From positions 1,736,001 to 1,800,000 of the forward strand of contig NZ_CP113066.1 of NCBI RefSeq assembly GCF_026625845.1: a stretch of 64,000 nucleotides of DNA, given 5' to 3'. This document shows, in pieces, positions 8,007-15,403 of this stretch. The position numbers and the translations under genes are program-made. Position 1 is the stretch's first letter. Each line of letters begins with the position of its first letter. Source of the stretch: Agrococcus sp. SL85 (GTDB taxonomy: Bacteria > Actinomycetota > Actinomycetes > Actinomycetales > Microbacteriaceae). Below the pieces are notes generated by a model, which did no database searches, was not told the origin of the DNA, and saw only the letters and a program-made list of their open reading frames with translations.

Positions 8007-8021
8007 GTTCGATGATCGAAC
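8007..8021. promoter_or_regulatory. Palindrome upstream of the sigma-factor gene
   Basis: GTTCGAT-G-ATCGAAC is a perfect 15-bp palindrome, followed 2 bp later by a half-copy GTTCGATC. It lies 54-68 bp before the ATG at 8075. It is a plausible operator or autoregulatory site. Confidence 0.4.
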
Positions 8022-8074
8022 AGTTCGATCGCGGGGAGCGATCGGACGTTCGCAGGGAGCAGGGCGGTCACGAC

Positions 8075-8584
8075 ATGGCGATCGAAGCGGATTCGGTGCC
8101 TCCAAGCTCTCCCGTGCCTGCGGGCGCCGCGGATCGGCTGCTCGCGCTCACGGCGCGCGGCGACCGCGCGGCGTTCGAGGCGCTCTACGTCGCGACCGCG
8201 CCGCGCCTGCTGGGGCTCGCTCGTGCGGTGCTGGCCGACGCCGCGGAGGCTGAAGGCGTCGTGCAGGCCGCCTTCGTGCAGGCCTGGCGCGAGGCGCCGC
8301 GCCGCTCCGCCGCGGCCGGCGGCGCGCTCGCGTGGCTCCTCGGCATCGTGCACGCGCGCGCGGTGGAGCGCCTGCGCGAGGCTCGCGCGGAGGCCGCGAC
8401 GACGCACGACGGCGGCGCCGATCCGGCCGACGACCACGAGCTGCTCTCGCTCGCCTACCTCCAGGGGCTCACGCGCGGTCAGATCGCGACGCGGCTGGGC
8501 CTCAGCCTCGAGGACGCCACGGCGCGGCTCGCGGCAGGCATGCGTCGACTGCACGGCGGCACGGGCGCCGCGCCCTCCGTCTGA
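8075..8584 (+). CDS. ECF-type sigma-70 family factor
   Basis: The product is 169 aa. Region 2 is recognisable in AAFEALYVATAPRLLGLARA and the following helix EGVVQAAFVQAWRE, where the normal acidic D-A-E-D pattern is weakened to AEAEG. Region 4 is the C-terminal helix-turn-helix AYLQGLTRGQIATRLGLSLE. The family directs RNA polymerase to stress or envelope promoters. No anti-sigma gene follows: the next gene is convergent. The open frame extends upstream, but homology begins only near AADRLLALT, so the ATG at 8075 was chosen. A palindrome lies upstream. Confidence 0.75.
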   Translation: MAIEADSVPPSSPVPAGAADRLLALTARGDRAAFEALYVATAPRLLGLARAVLADAAEAEGVVQAAFVQAWREAPRRSAAAGGALAWLLGIVHARAVERLREARAEAATTHDGGADPADDHELLSLAYLQGLTRGQIATRLGLSLEDATARLAAGMRRLHGGTGAAPSV

Positions 8585-8653
8585 CGCGTCGCGTCGAACG
8601 AGCCCGCGAGGCGTCGGCCGATTGAGGCTCGCGCGCTGAGCGATGAGCCATGA

Positions 8654-8678
8654 GCGCTGAGCCCGCTCTGCTCAGCGC
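8654..8678. terminator. Bidirectional hairpin between convergent genes
   Basis: GCGCTGAGC (8654-8662) pairs with GCTCAGCGC (8670-8678) around a 7-nt loop. A further GCGCTGAGC copy lies at 8633-8641. The right arm overlaps the stop codon of the minus-strand gene. It lies between the sigma factor and the NTF2-like gene. Confidence 0.5.
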
Positions 8679-9061
8679 GCCGCGTCCGCGATCGACTGCT
8701 GCCGCGGCCCCTCGAGCACCATCTCCCACTCCTCGCGGATGAGGTCGTGCTCGAGCCGGATGATGTCGAGCACGCGCGCACCGGCGGCGTCCTCGAGCTC
8801 GAGGATGTGGCGGCCGTTGAAGGTCTCCTGCGCGCGCAGCACGGTGCCCGGCTTCCGGCACCCCATGCCGCCCAGGCGCACGCGCCACAGGTAGCTCTCG
8901 CGGCCCCGCATCGAGAAGCCGGGCGAGCCCATGAGGTGCCAGACGACATCCGGGTGCACGACCTCCGCGAGCGCGGCCCAGTCGTGGTCGCGCATCGCCG
9001 AGAGTGCGCGCTCGATGGGCTCGGGCAGGTCGGGCCGGAGGTCGCGCGCTGTGGATGCCAT
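8672..9061 (-). CDS. NTF2-like (SnoaL-type) protein
   Basis: The product is 129 aa. A helical N-terminus (IERALSAMRDHDWAALAEVV) leads into the typical cone-fold start HPDVVWHLMGSPGF, followed by beta-rich segments (RHILELEDAAGARVLDII). Length and pattern match nuclear transport factor 2-like proteins of the ketosteroid isomerase/SnoaL group, in which an Asp-His pair lines the pocket. The substrate is unknown. The ATG at 9061 follows a TAGCGT box 10 nt upstream, so the 5' leader is very short. It converges with the sigma-factor gene. Confidence 0.65.
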   Translation of the reverse strand: MASTARDLRPDLPEPIERALSAMRDHDWAALAEVVHPDVVWHLMGSPGFSMRGRESYLWRVRLGGMGCRKPGTVLRAQETFNGRHILELEDAAGARVLDIIRLEHDLIREEWEMVLEGPRQQSIADAAR

Positions 9062-9418
9062 GGTGCGTCGGACGCTATCCCGGCGGCCGTCGCGGCAGGT
9101 GTGCGCGGGCTCCGCGCCCGCTGACCGCGGCGCGGGGGCGCGCGGTCCGCGGGCCCGAGGGACGCGGCGGGGAGCGGAGCCGGAGTCCGCATCCAGCCCG
9201 CTCGCAGGCTCCTCCGGCACGATGTACCCCGGTACTCCTGGCGCGGGCAACGCGTTGGAGACGGCCATCGTGAACGCTCCCAGACGCTGTCGACGGGAGC
9301 GTTCGCGCGTCACGGGCGACGGCGCCCCTCCGGGTGCCGTCGTCGCCGTGGCGATCGGCGCGGCTCAGGCGGCGCTCGCGGCGCAGGCGATGCAGACGGC
9401 TCAGGTTGCGCAGCCGGC
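9062..9418. other. Intergenic stretch with a hairpin and short repeats
   Basis: No supported gene was found in these 357 bp. A hairpin, GAACGCTCCC (9272-9281) with GGGAGCGTTC (9295-9304), lies downstream of the minus-strand zinc-finger gene. Near 9360-9418 short imperfect repeats of GCGCAGGCGATGCAG type abut that gene's stop. The hairpin is a likely terminator for it. Confidence 0.45.
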
Positions 9419-9790
9419 TCAGGCCGCGCAGGCGATGCAGCTCGTCGCCCCGGGGCGAGCCTCGAGCCGCGCGGGGTCGATCGGTCGCCCGCACGTGGCG
9501 CAGGTGCCGCCCTCGCCGCGCGCGAGCCGCGCCGCGGCCTCGTCGAGCGCGTCGAGCGCCGCGGCCTCCTCGCGCCGCAGGCCCTCGAGGCGCGACCACT
9601 CCGACGAGAGCGACACGCCGTCGGGGTCGTGCTCGTCGTCGTCGTGCAGGGCGCCCCGCGCGGCGCGCAGCTCGGCGAGCTGGCCCTCGACCTCGCGCAG
9701 CTGCGACTCGACCTCGCGGCGGCGTGCCGCGATCCTCGCTGCGCGCGCGTCGTCGCTCGCAGCCTCGGCCAGCTCCCCATCCTCCGCCAT
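9419..9790 (-). CDS. TraR/DksA-type zinc-finger protein
   Basis: The product is 123 aa. The N-terminal half is a long coiled coil (ARRREVESQLREVEGQLAEL). It is followed by LDEAAARLARGEGGTCATCG and a C-terminal four-cysteine zinc finger, CATCGRPI plus CIACAA. The size and domain order match actinobacterial TraR/DksA proteins, which enter the RNA polymerase secondary channel. The acidic DxxDxA tip of true DksA is not evident. The ATG at 9790 lies 6 nt after a TACGGT box (complement of 9797-9802), a leaderless arrangement. Confidence 0.8.
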   Translation of the reverse strand: MAEDGELAEAASDDARAARIAARRREVESQLREVEGQLAELRAARGALHDDDEHDPDGVSLSSEWSRLEGLRREEAAALDALDEAAARLARGEGGTCATCGRPIDPARLEARPGATSCIACAA

Positions 9791-9796
9791 CGCGCC

Positions 9797-9802
9797 ACCG
9801 TA
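9797..9802 (-). promoter_or_regulatory. -10 box of the zinc-finger gene, leaderless type
   Basis: TACGGT on the minus strand ends 6 nt before the ATG at 9790. Confidence 0.45.
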
Positions 9803-9943
9803 GCCCGGCCCGCCCACGGCGCGCCCCGCGGCCGTCCAGGTGCGGCCGCGAGACTGGCGGCGACCGGGCGCGCCGCCGTGCGCCCGGGATGCCCGGGATG
9901 CACGGGAAGCGCAGGATGCGCAGGATGCGCGGGAGGGAGCACG

Positions 9944-11198
9944 GTGGACGCCGACGCGATCGTCATCGGAGCGGGGCTCGCGGGCCTCCGCGCCGCGCGC
10001 GAGCTGGAGGCCGGAGGCAGGCACGTGCTCGTGCTCGAGGCCGCCGACGCCGTGGGCGGCCGCATCCGCACCGAGCGCATCGACGGCTTCCTCGTCGACC
10101 GCGGGTTCCAGGTGCTGAACCCCGCCTACCCCGCCGTCGCGCGCGACGTCGACGTCGCGGCGCTCGGGCTGCAGCGCTTCGGCGTGGGCGCGATCGTGCG
10201 CTCGGGGAGCCGCGTCGCGCGCATCGCGCATCCGCTGCGACACCCCTCGCTGCTGCCGGCGACGCTCGCGAGCGGGCTGCTGGAGCCGCGCGAGCTGCTC
10301 GCCCTCGCCCGCTGGCTCGGCCCGACGCTCCTCGACGCGGGCGCGGCTTCGCGCGCCGCGCACGACGAGCCGCTCCGCGCCTCCCTCGACGCCGCGGGCG
10401 CCAGGGGGCCGCTGCGCAAGCAGGTGCTCGACACCTTCCTCGCGGGCGTGCTCGCCGACAGCTCGGGCGGCACCTCGGCGAACTACGCGCGGCTGCTGCT
10501 GCGCGCCTTCGCGCTCGGCGCGCCGGGTCTGCCGCGCGACGGCATGCAGGCGCTGCCGGAGCAGGCTCGCGCGCGGGCTGCGCAGCCCCGTGCGGCTCGG
10601 GACGGCCGCGAGGGCGCTGCGCGAGGAGGCCGGCGGCGTGGTGGTCGACACCGACGCCGGGGCGCTGCGCGCGCGGACGGCGGTGGTCGCGGTCTCGCCC
10701 GAGGCCCTGCCCTCGCTCACGCCGCTGCCGGCGCCGCCCGCGCACGGCCTCACCACCTGGTGGTTCCGCGCCACCGGCCGGCCGCGCACGGGTCCGTTCC
10801 TCGTGCTCGACGCCTCGCGCCGCCGCGGCGGCCCCGCGGGCCCGGTGTGGAACACGGCCGCGATCTCGGAGGCGGCGCCCTCGTACGCGCCCCGGGACGA
10901 GGTGCTCGTGCAGGCGACCACGCTGCTCGGCCGCACCGACGGGCTCGCCGGCGAGGCAGAGGTGCGCCGCGACCTCGCGCGCCTCTACGGCACGAGCACG
11001 CGCGGCTGGGAGGTGCTCGCCCACCACGTCATCCCGCGGGCGACGCCGGCGCAGGCGCCCGGGCCCGTCCGGCGCGCGGCGATCCGGGTGGGGGAGCGGG
11101 TGCTCGTCGCCGGCGATCACGCCGAGACCGCCTCGATCCAGGGCGCGCTCGTCTCGGGGGCGAGGATCGGCGCGCTCGCCGCCGCGGGGCTGGCGTGA
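9944..11198 (+). pseudogene. FAD-dependent amine-oxidase/protoporphyrinogen-oxidase-like flavoprotein, frameshifted as read
   Basis: With one base removed at 10563-10567 the product is 417 aa. The dinucleotide-binding motif IGAGLAGL is at about residues 8-15, followed by LVLEAADAVGGRIRTER, the GG-doublet signature of the amine-oxidase superfamily. The C-terminal FAD-contact region reads VLVAGDHAETASIQGALVSG. The start is a GTG at 9944 preceded by GGGAGGGAG. The break reads CAGGCTCGCG where CAGCTCGCG keeps the frame and gives the expected EQLARGLRSPVRLG. The stop overlaps the next gene by 4 bp (GTGA), so the two genes are coupled. The substrate is unknown. Confidence 0.85.
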
Positions 11199-11674
11199 CC
11201 GCGCCGACCCTCCGCGCGCTGCGCCGCAGCGATGCGGCCGCGATGGTCGGGGTGCTCGCCGACCCCGCGCTCTACGAGGCGACGGGCGGCGAGCCCCCGA
11301 CGCTCGCCGCGCTGACGGCGCAGTACGACATGCAGGAGCGCGGCATCTCGCCCGCGGGCGACGAGCGCTGGATCAACGAGCTCGTGCTGGTGTCGGGCGA
11401 GCCCGTGGGCTACGTGCAGGCGACCGTGCCGATCGCGGGCGGTGCGGCGGAGATCGCCTGGGTGATCGGCGTCCCCTGGCAGCGCCGAGGCCTCGCGACG
11501 CGCGCCGGGGCCCTGCTGCTCGAGCGGCTCCGCGCCGAGGGCGTCGAGCGCGTGCGCGCGCACATCCTGCCCGGGCACGTGCCGTCGGAGCGGGTCGCGG
11601 CGCGCCTCGGCCTCGTGCTCACCGGAGAGGTCGTCGACGGCGAGCAGCGCTGGGAGACGCAGCTCGGCGCCTGA
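11195..11674 (+). CDS. GNAT family N-acetyltransferase
   Basis: The product is 159 aa from the GTG at 11195, which overlaps the flavoprotein stop. The acetyl-CoA pyrophosphate loop is seen as PWQRRGLATRAG (R/Q-x-x-G-x-A type), preceded by the beta-4 strand AAEIAWVIG. The C-terminal helix contains SERVAARLGLVLTGE. The arrangement is like RimJ/RimL-type acetyltransferases. The acceptor is unknown. It is co-translated with the upstream flavoprotein and converges with the arfB-like gene. Confidence 0.85.
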   Translation: MTAPTLRALRRSDAAAMVGVLADPALYEATGGEPPTLAALTAQYDMQERGISPAGDERWINELVLVSGEPVGYVQATVPIAGGAAEIAWVIGVPWQRRGLATRAGALLLERLRAEGVERVRAHILPGHVPSERVAARLGLVLTGEVVDGEQRWETQLGA

Positions 11675-11692
11675 GCCGGGCCGCGGTCCCGC

Positions 11693-12133
11693 TCAGTCGG
11701 TGCTCGGCCGCTGCCGCCCGCGCTTCGTCTCGGATCGGCGGCCCTTCGCCTCGAGCCGCCGACGCTGCGAGCCGCGCGTGGGCCTCGTCGCGCGGCGCGC
11801 GACCTCCGGCATGACGGCCTCCCGCAGGAGCGCCGCGAGGCGCTCGCGCGCCGCGATGCGGTTGTCGCGCTGCGACCGATGCTCGGACGCGCTGATCGTC
11901 AGCACGGTGCCGGCGAGGCGCGGCGCGAGCCGCGCGAGCACGCGGGCGCGCTGCGCGTCGGTGAGGGCGGTCGTGGTCGCGAGGTCGATGCGCAGCTGCA
12001 CGCGCGAATCCGTCGTGTTGACCCCCTGGCCGCCCGGCCCCGACGAGCGCGAGAACTGCTCGAGCAGCTCGGCGGCGGGCACGACGAGCCCGCGCGGGGC
12101 GCCCGGCCCCGGCAGCACGCGCAGCTCGTCCAT
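11693..12133 (-). CDS. arfB: ArfB-like alternative ribosome-rescue peptidyl-tRNA hydrolase
   Basis: The product is 146 aa. It contains the release-factor catalytic motif GPGGQGVNTTDSRV at about residues 33-46, where the GGQ hydrolyses peptidyl-tRNA. The basic C-terminal tail is rich in Arg and Lys (RGSQRRRLEAKGRRSETKRG), as required for insertion into the empty mRNA channel of stalled ribosomes. The size fits ArfB/YaeJ, not a full release factor. The start is the ATG at 12133, with GAGGAT upstream. It is a monocistronic minus-strand gene between two plus-strand genes. Confidence 0.9.
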   Translation of the reverse strand: MDELRVLPGPGAPRGLVVPAAELLEQFSRSSGPGGQGVNTTDSRVQLRIDLATTTALTDAQRARVLARLAPRLAGTVLTISASEHRSQRDNRIAARERLAALLREAVMPEVARRATRPTRGSQRRRLEAKGRRSETKRGRQRPSTD

Positions 12134-12233
12134 GGCTCGATCCTCGCATCGCCGCCCTGCCGCCGTCGGCCCCGGTCGCATACGCTCGCGTCGAGACGCC
12201 CGAGACTCGATCCCCGAACCCCAGGAGGATGCG

Positions 12234-12644
12234 ATGGCCGAGCCCGCGATGCGACCCACCGGCGAGCCGGTCGAGGCCGCGCTCGATCGTGCCAGCGGCC
12301 CGCGCCGCGCCGAGGCCGACGACCTGCTCGAGCTGTTCGCGGAGGTCAGCGGCGAGGAGCCCATCGTGTGGGCGCGCCGCATCATCGGCTTCGGCGAGTA
12401 CGAGTACCGCTACGAGACCGGGCACGGCGGCCGCTCGCCGCTGCTGGCCTTCGCGACCGGTCCCAAGCAGCACACCCTGTACCTGGAGGAGGAGGTGCTG
12501 CAGCCGGACGCGCTCGACCGCCTCGGCCCGCACCGCCTCAGCAAGGTCTGCCTCCACCTCACGCGCCTCTCGGGCGTCGACCGGGAGGTGCTGCGGCAGC
12601 TGCTGCAGGACTCGCTCGCGGTCACGCGCGCCAAGGCGGTCTGA
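12234..12644 (+). CDS. DUF1801 (YdhG/YjbR-like) domain protein
   Basis: The product is 136 aa. The helical N-terminus ends in DDLLELFAEVSGEEP, followed by VWARRIIGFGEYEYRYETGH and the strand-rich FATGPKQHTLYL. This pattern is characteristic of DUF1801 proteins. The C-terminal helix is SKVCLHLTRLSGVDREVLRQ. The ribosome site AGGAGGATGCG directly precedes the ATG at 12234, and a TACGCT box lies about 48 nt upstream. No biochemical role is established for the family. It lies just upstream of the ABC-F gene on the same strand. Confidence 0.75.
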   Translation: MAEPAMRPTGEPVEAALDRASGPRRAEADDLLELFAEVSGEEPIVWARRIIGFGEYEYRYETGHGGRSPLLAFATGPKQHTLYLEEEVLQPDALDRLGPHRLSKVCLHLTRLSGVDREVLRQLLQDSLAVTRAKAV

Positions 12645-12713
12645 GCTCGGGGCAGGGCCCGGCGGAGGCGGCTGCGGCAGGAGCGGGCCCTGCCACCTGG
12701 GAGGATCGATCCC

Positions 12714-14375
12714 ATGACCGCAACGCTCGTCGCGCAGGGCCTCGCCGGCGGGCACGGCCACCGCACGCTCTTCGACTCGCTCGACCTCACCGTCGCGCCC
12801 GGCGACGTCGTGGGCGTCGTCGGCGCGAACGGCGCGGGCAAGTCGACGCTGCTGCGCATCCTGGGCGGCGACCTCGAGCCGCAGGCGGGCACGGTGCAGC
12901 TCGCGCCGGCCGACGCCTTCGTCGGCTGGCTGCCGCAGGAGCACGAGCGCGTCGATGGTGAGACCGTCGCCGCCTACATCGCCCGCCGCACCGGCTGCGC
13001 GCAGGCGACGGCCGACATGGACGCGGCCGCGGAGGCCCTCGGCGACCCGTCGAGGGCGGCGCCCGGCACCGATCCGGCCGATGTCTACGCCGCCGCCCTC
13101 GAGCGCTGGCTGGCCTCCGGCGCCGCCGACCTCGACGAGCGCATGCCGATCACGCTCGCCGAGCTCGGCCTCGACCTCGGCGATGCCCCGGGCGAGGCGC
13201 GCATGACCTCGCTCTCCGGCGGCCAGGCCGCCCGCGTCGGCCTCGCGGCGCTGCTGCTCAGCCGCTTCGACGTCGCGCTGCTCGACGAGCCCACGAACGA
13301 CCTCGACCTCGACGGGCTCGAGCGCCTCGAGGCCTTCGTGCAGGGACTCCGCGGCGGCGTCGTGCTCGTCAGCCACGATCGCGAGTTCCTCGCCCGGTGC
13401 GTCACGCGCGTGCTCGAGCTCGACCTCGCGCAGGGCTCGAACCGCGTCTACGGCGGCGGCTACGAGTCGTACCTGGAGGAGCGGGCGACCCTGCGCCGCC
13501 ACGCGCGCGAGGCCTACGACGAGTTCGCCGACAAGAAGGCCGACCTCGTCGCGCGCGCCCGCACGCAGCGCGAGTGGTCGAGCCAGGGCGTGCGGAACGC
13601 GATGAAGAAGGCGCCCGACAACGACAAGAACCGCCGCCGCGCGATGACGGAGTCGAGCGAGAAGCAGGCGCAGAAGGTGCGCCAGATGGAGAGCCGCATC
13701 GCGCGCCTCGAGGAGGTCGAGGAGCCGCGCAAGGAGTGGCAGCTGCAGCTCACGATCGGCGAAGCGCCGCGCTCCAGCACCGTCGTCTCGACGCTGGACG
13801 CCGCGGTCGTGCGGCAGGGCGGGTTCACCCTCGGCCCGGTCTCGCTGCAGGTCAACACGGGCGAGCGCATCGGCATCACGGGCCCCAACGGCGCGGGCAA
13901 GTCGACGCTGCTGCGCACGCTGCTCGGCCGCCGCGAGCCGGATGCGGGCCGCGCGAGCATGGGCGCGAGCGTGCAGCTGGGCGAGATCGACCAGGCCCGC
14001 TCGCTGCTCGTGGGCGACCGCGCCCTCGCCGACGCGTTCGAGGCCCTCGTGCCCGAGATGGCCTCCGGCGACGTGCGCACGCTGCTCGCCAAGTTCGGCC
14101 TCCGTGCCGACCACGTCACCCGACCCGTCGACGAGCTCTCGCCCGGCGAGCGCACCCGCGCCGCCCTCGCGCTGCTGCAGGCGCGCGGCGTCAACCTGCT
14201 CGTGCTCGACGAGCCCACGAACCACCTCGACCTCCCCGCGATCGAGCAGCTCGAGCAGGCGCTCGAGGCCTACCGCGGCACGCTGCTGCTCGTGACGCAC
14301 GACCGCCGGATGCTCGAGACGGTGCGCGTCGACCGCCGCTGGCACGTGGAGGCCGGCCAGGTGCGCGAGCTGTAG
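12714..14375 (+). CDS. ABC-F family ATPase
   Basis: The product is 553 aa with two ABC domains and no membrane segments. The first Walker A is GANGAGKS at residues 37-44, followed by signature LSGGQAARVGLAALL and Walker B VALLDEPTNDLD. The second set is GPNGAGKS, LSPGERTRAALALL and LVLDEPTNHLD. The linker between them is the charged helical P-site tRNA interaction region of ABC-F proteins. ABC-F members act on the ribosome; some give antibiotic resistance and others are housekeeping (EttA-like). Which applies here cannot be told from sequence alone. The ribosome site is GGGAGGATCGATCCC before the ATG. Confidence 0.92.
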   Translation: MTATLVAQGLAGGHGHRTLFDSLDLTVAPGDVVGVVGANGAGKSTLLRILGGDLEPQAGTVQLAPADAFVGWLPQEHERVDGETVAAYIARRTGCAQATADMDAAAEALGDPSRAAPGTDPADVYAAALERWLASGAADLDERMPITLAELGLDLGDAPGEARMTSLSGGQAARVGLAALLLSRFDVALLDEPTNDLDLDGLERLEAFVQGLRGGVVLVSHDREFLARCVTRVLELDLAQGSNRVYGGGYESYLEERATLRRHAREAYDEFADKKADLVARARTQREWSSQGVRNAMKKAPDNDKNRRRAMTESSEKQAQKVRQMESRIARLEEVEEPRKEWQLQLTIGEAPRSSTVVSTLDAAVVRQGGFTLGPVSLQVNTGERIGITGPNGAGKSTLLRTLLGRREPDAGRASMGASVQLGEIDQARSLLVGDRALADAFEALVPEMASGDVRTLLAKFGLRADHVTRPVDELSPGERTRAALALLQARGVNLLVLDEPTNHLDLPAIEQLEQALEAYRGTLLLVTHDRRMLETVRVDRRWHVEAGQVREL

Positions 14376-14379
14376 CCGC

Positions 14380-14445
14380 GAGCGGTACGGCTCCGCCCGA
14401 GAGGTACGCGTCTACTGGTACCTGTCGGGCGCACCCGTACCTCTC
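14380..14445. repeat. Intergenic repeat element 2: GAGNGGTACG cores and inverted copy
   Basis: Cores GAGCGGTACG (14380) and GAGAGGTACG (14399) are 19 bp apart, with a GGTACC at about 14417. The element closes with the exact inverse CGTACCTCTC (14436-14445), forming a 10-bp stem with the second core. It lies between the convergent ABC-F and alpha/beta hydrolase genes, so it probably acts as a bidirectional terminator. Its build resembles the elements at 131, 35445 and 63638. Confidence 0.6.
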
Positions 14446-14456
14446 GCGAACGCCGC

Positions 14457-15314
14457 TCAGCGGCGCGGCACATCGGCCATGAGGAGGCCGGGCCACGCCT
14501 GCACGTCGGCAGGCGTGCGCGCCACCTGCAGCGTCGAGCCGCCGATGAGGCCGTGGAGGGCCTCCGCCGTCGAGACCGGATGCGCCGGGTCGTCGATCCA
14601 GGCGAGGATGCGCGTCGGCACCTCGATCGCCGCGACGGCCTCCCGCGAGGGGAGGTCGCTGAGCGCGGCACCGCGGAGGAGCGAGGGCAGGATCCCCGGC
14701 GCGACGTCCGGCAGCGTCTCGGGCAGCCCCGCGGTTGCCGGCGGCACGGGCGCGACGGTGGCAGCGGTGTCGTCCGTGCCAGCGCCAGCCGGAGCAGCAC
14801 CCACCACCGGGATCGACGCCGTCTCCACCATCTCCACCGCCCCGGGCCCCATCGCGCCCGCCTCGAGCAGCTCGGCCTCGCGCCGGTACTCCGCGCCGCG
14901 CGCGCGCCGCGTCTCCCACGCCGTCGGCGGCACGAGCAGCGTCAGCCCGCTGAAGCGCTCGGGCTCGCGCACCGCCGCGTGCAGCAGCGTGCCCGTGCCC
15001 ATCGAGGGCCCGACGCCGTGCACCTGCTCGCCGGGGAAGCGGTCGTCGAGGATGCGGAGCAGGTCATCGGCGAGCACCTCCCAGCGGTAGTCCTCCGGCA
15101 CGGCGCGGCCGCTCGAGCGCCCGTGGCCGCGCGCGTCGTAGCGCAGCAGGCGCGTGCCGCTGAGGCCCCGCCCGAGGTCGAGGTCGAGGAGCCGGTCGCG
15201 CGCCCGGCTCGACGTGAGGCCGTGCAGCTGCACGACGGGGTGGCCGCCCTCGTCGCTCAGCTCCCACGCGAGCGCGGCGCCCGGCACCTCGAACCTGCTG
15301 GCTGCCTCCGGCAC
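14457..15314 (-). CDS. Alpha/beta hydrolase
   Basis: The product is 285 aa from GTG with GAGGAG upstream. The oxyanion-side motif QLHGLTSS is at about residues 29-36, DARGHGRSSG at about 60-69, and the nucleophile elbow GPSMGTG carries Ser104. The acidic residue is likely in LAWIDDPAHP. The usual catalytic His near the C-terminus is not apparent: the equivalent segment reads RTPADVQAWPGL. The middle holds a Pro/Ala-rich low-complexity insert. It may be a non-canonical or inactive member. It is divergent from the condensation-GNAT gene. Confidence 0.8.
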   Translation of the reverse strand: MPEAASRFEVPGAALAWELSDEGGHPVVQLHGLTSSRARDRLLDLDLGRGLSGTRLLRYDARGHGRSSGRAVPEDYRWEVLADDLLRILDDRFPGEQVHGVGPSMGTGTLLHAAVREPERFSGLTLLVPPTAWETRRARGAEYRREAELLEAGAMGPGAVEMVETASIPVVGAAPAGAGTDDTAATVAPVPPATAGLPETLPDVAPGILPSLLRGAALSDLPSREAVAAIEVPTRILAWIDDPAHPVSTAEALHGLIGGSTLQVARTPADVQAWPGLLMADVPRR

Positions 15315-15391
15315 GGGCGCTGCTCCTCACGATCGGGCGCGTCGCCGGAGCCTGCCCGAGCGGGCCCAGCGGCCGCGCTGCGCTGGTCGCC

Positions 15392-15397
15392 TACGCT
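15392..15397 (+). promoter_or_regulatory. -10 box, leaderless type
   Basis: TACGCT ends 6 nt before the ATG at 15404. No ribosome-binding site lies between them. Confidence 0.5.
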
Positions 15398-15403
15398 ACC
15401 GCC

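Noticed and set aside
8007..8030. tRNA T-loop (GTTCGAT word) and other tRNA-like hits
   Set aside because: No cloverleaf arms or acceptor stem could be folded around it; no tRNA was found elsewhere in the window.
12714..14375. Antibiotic-resistance ABC-F protein
   Set aside because: The domain pattern fits any ABC-F; nothing in the sequence or context points to resistance in place of a housekeeping role.
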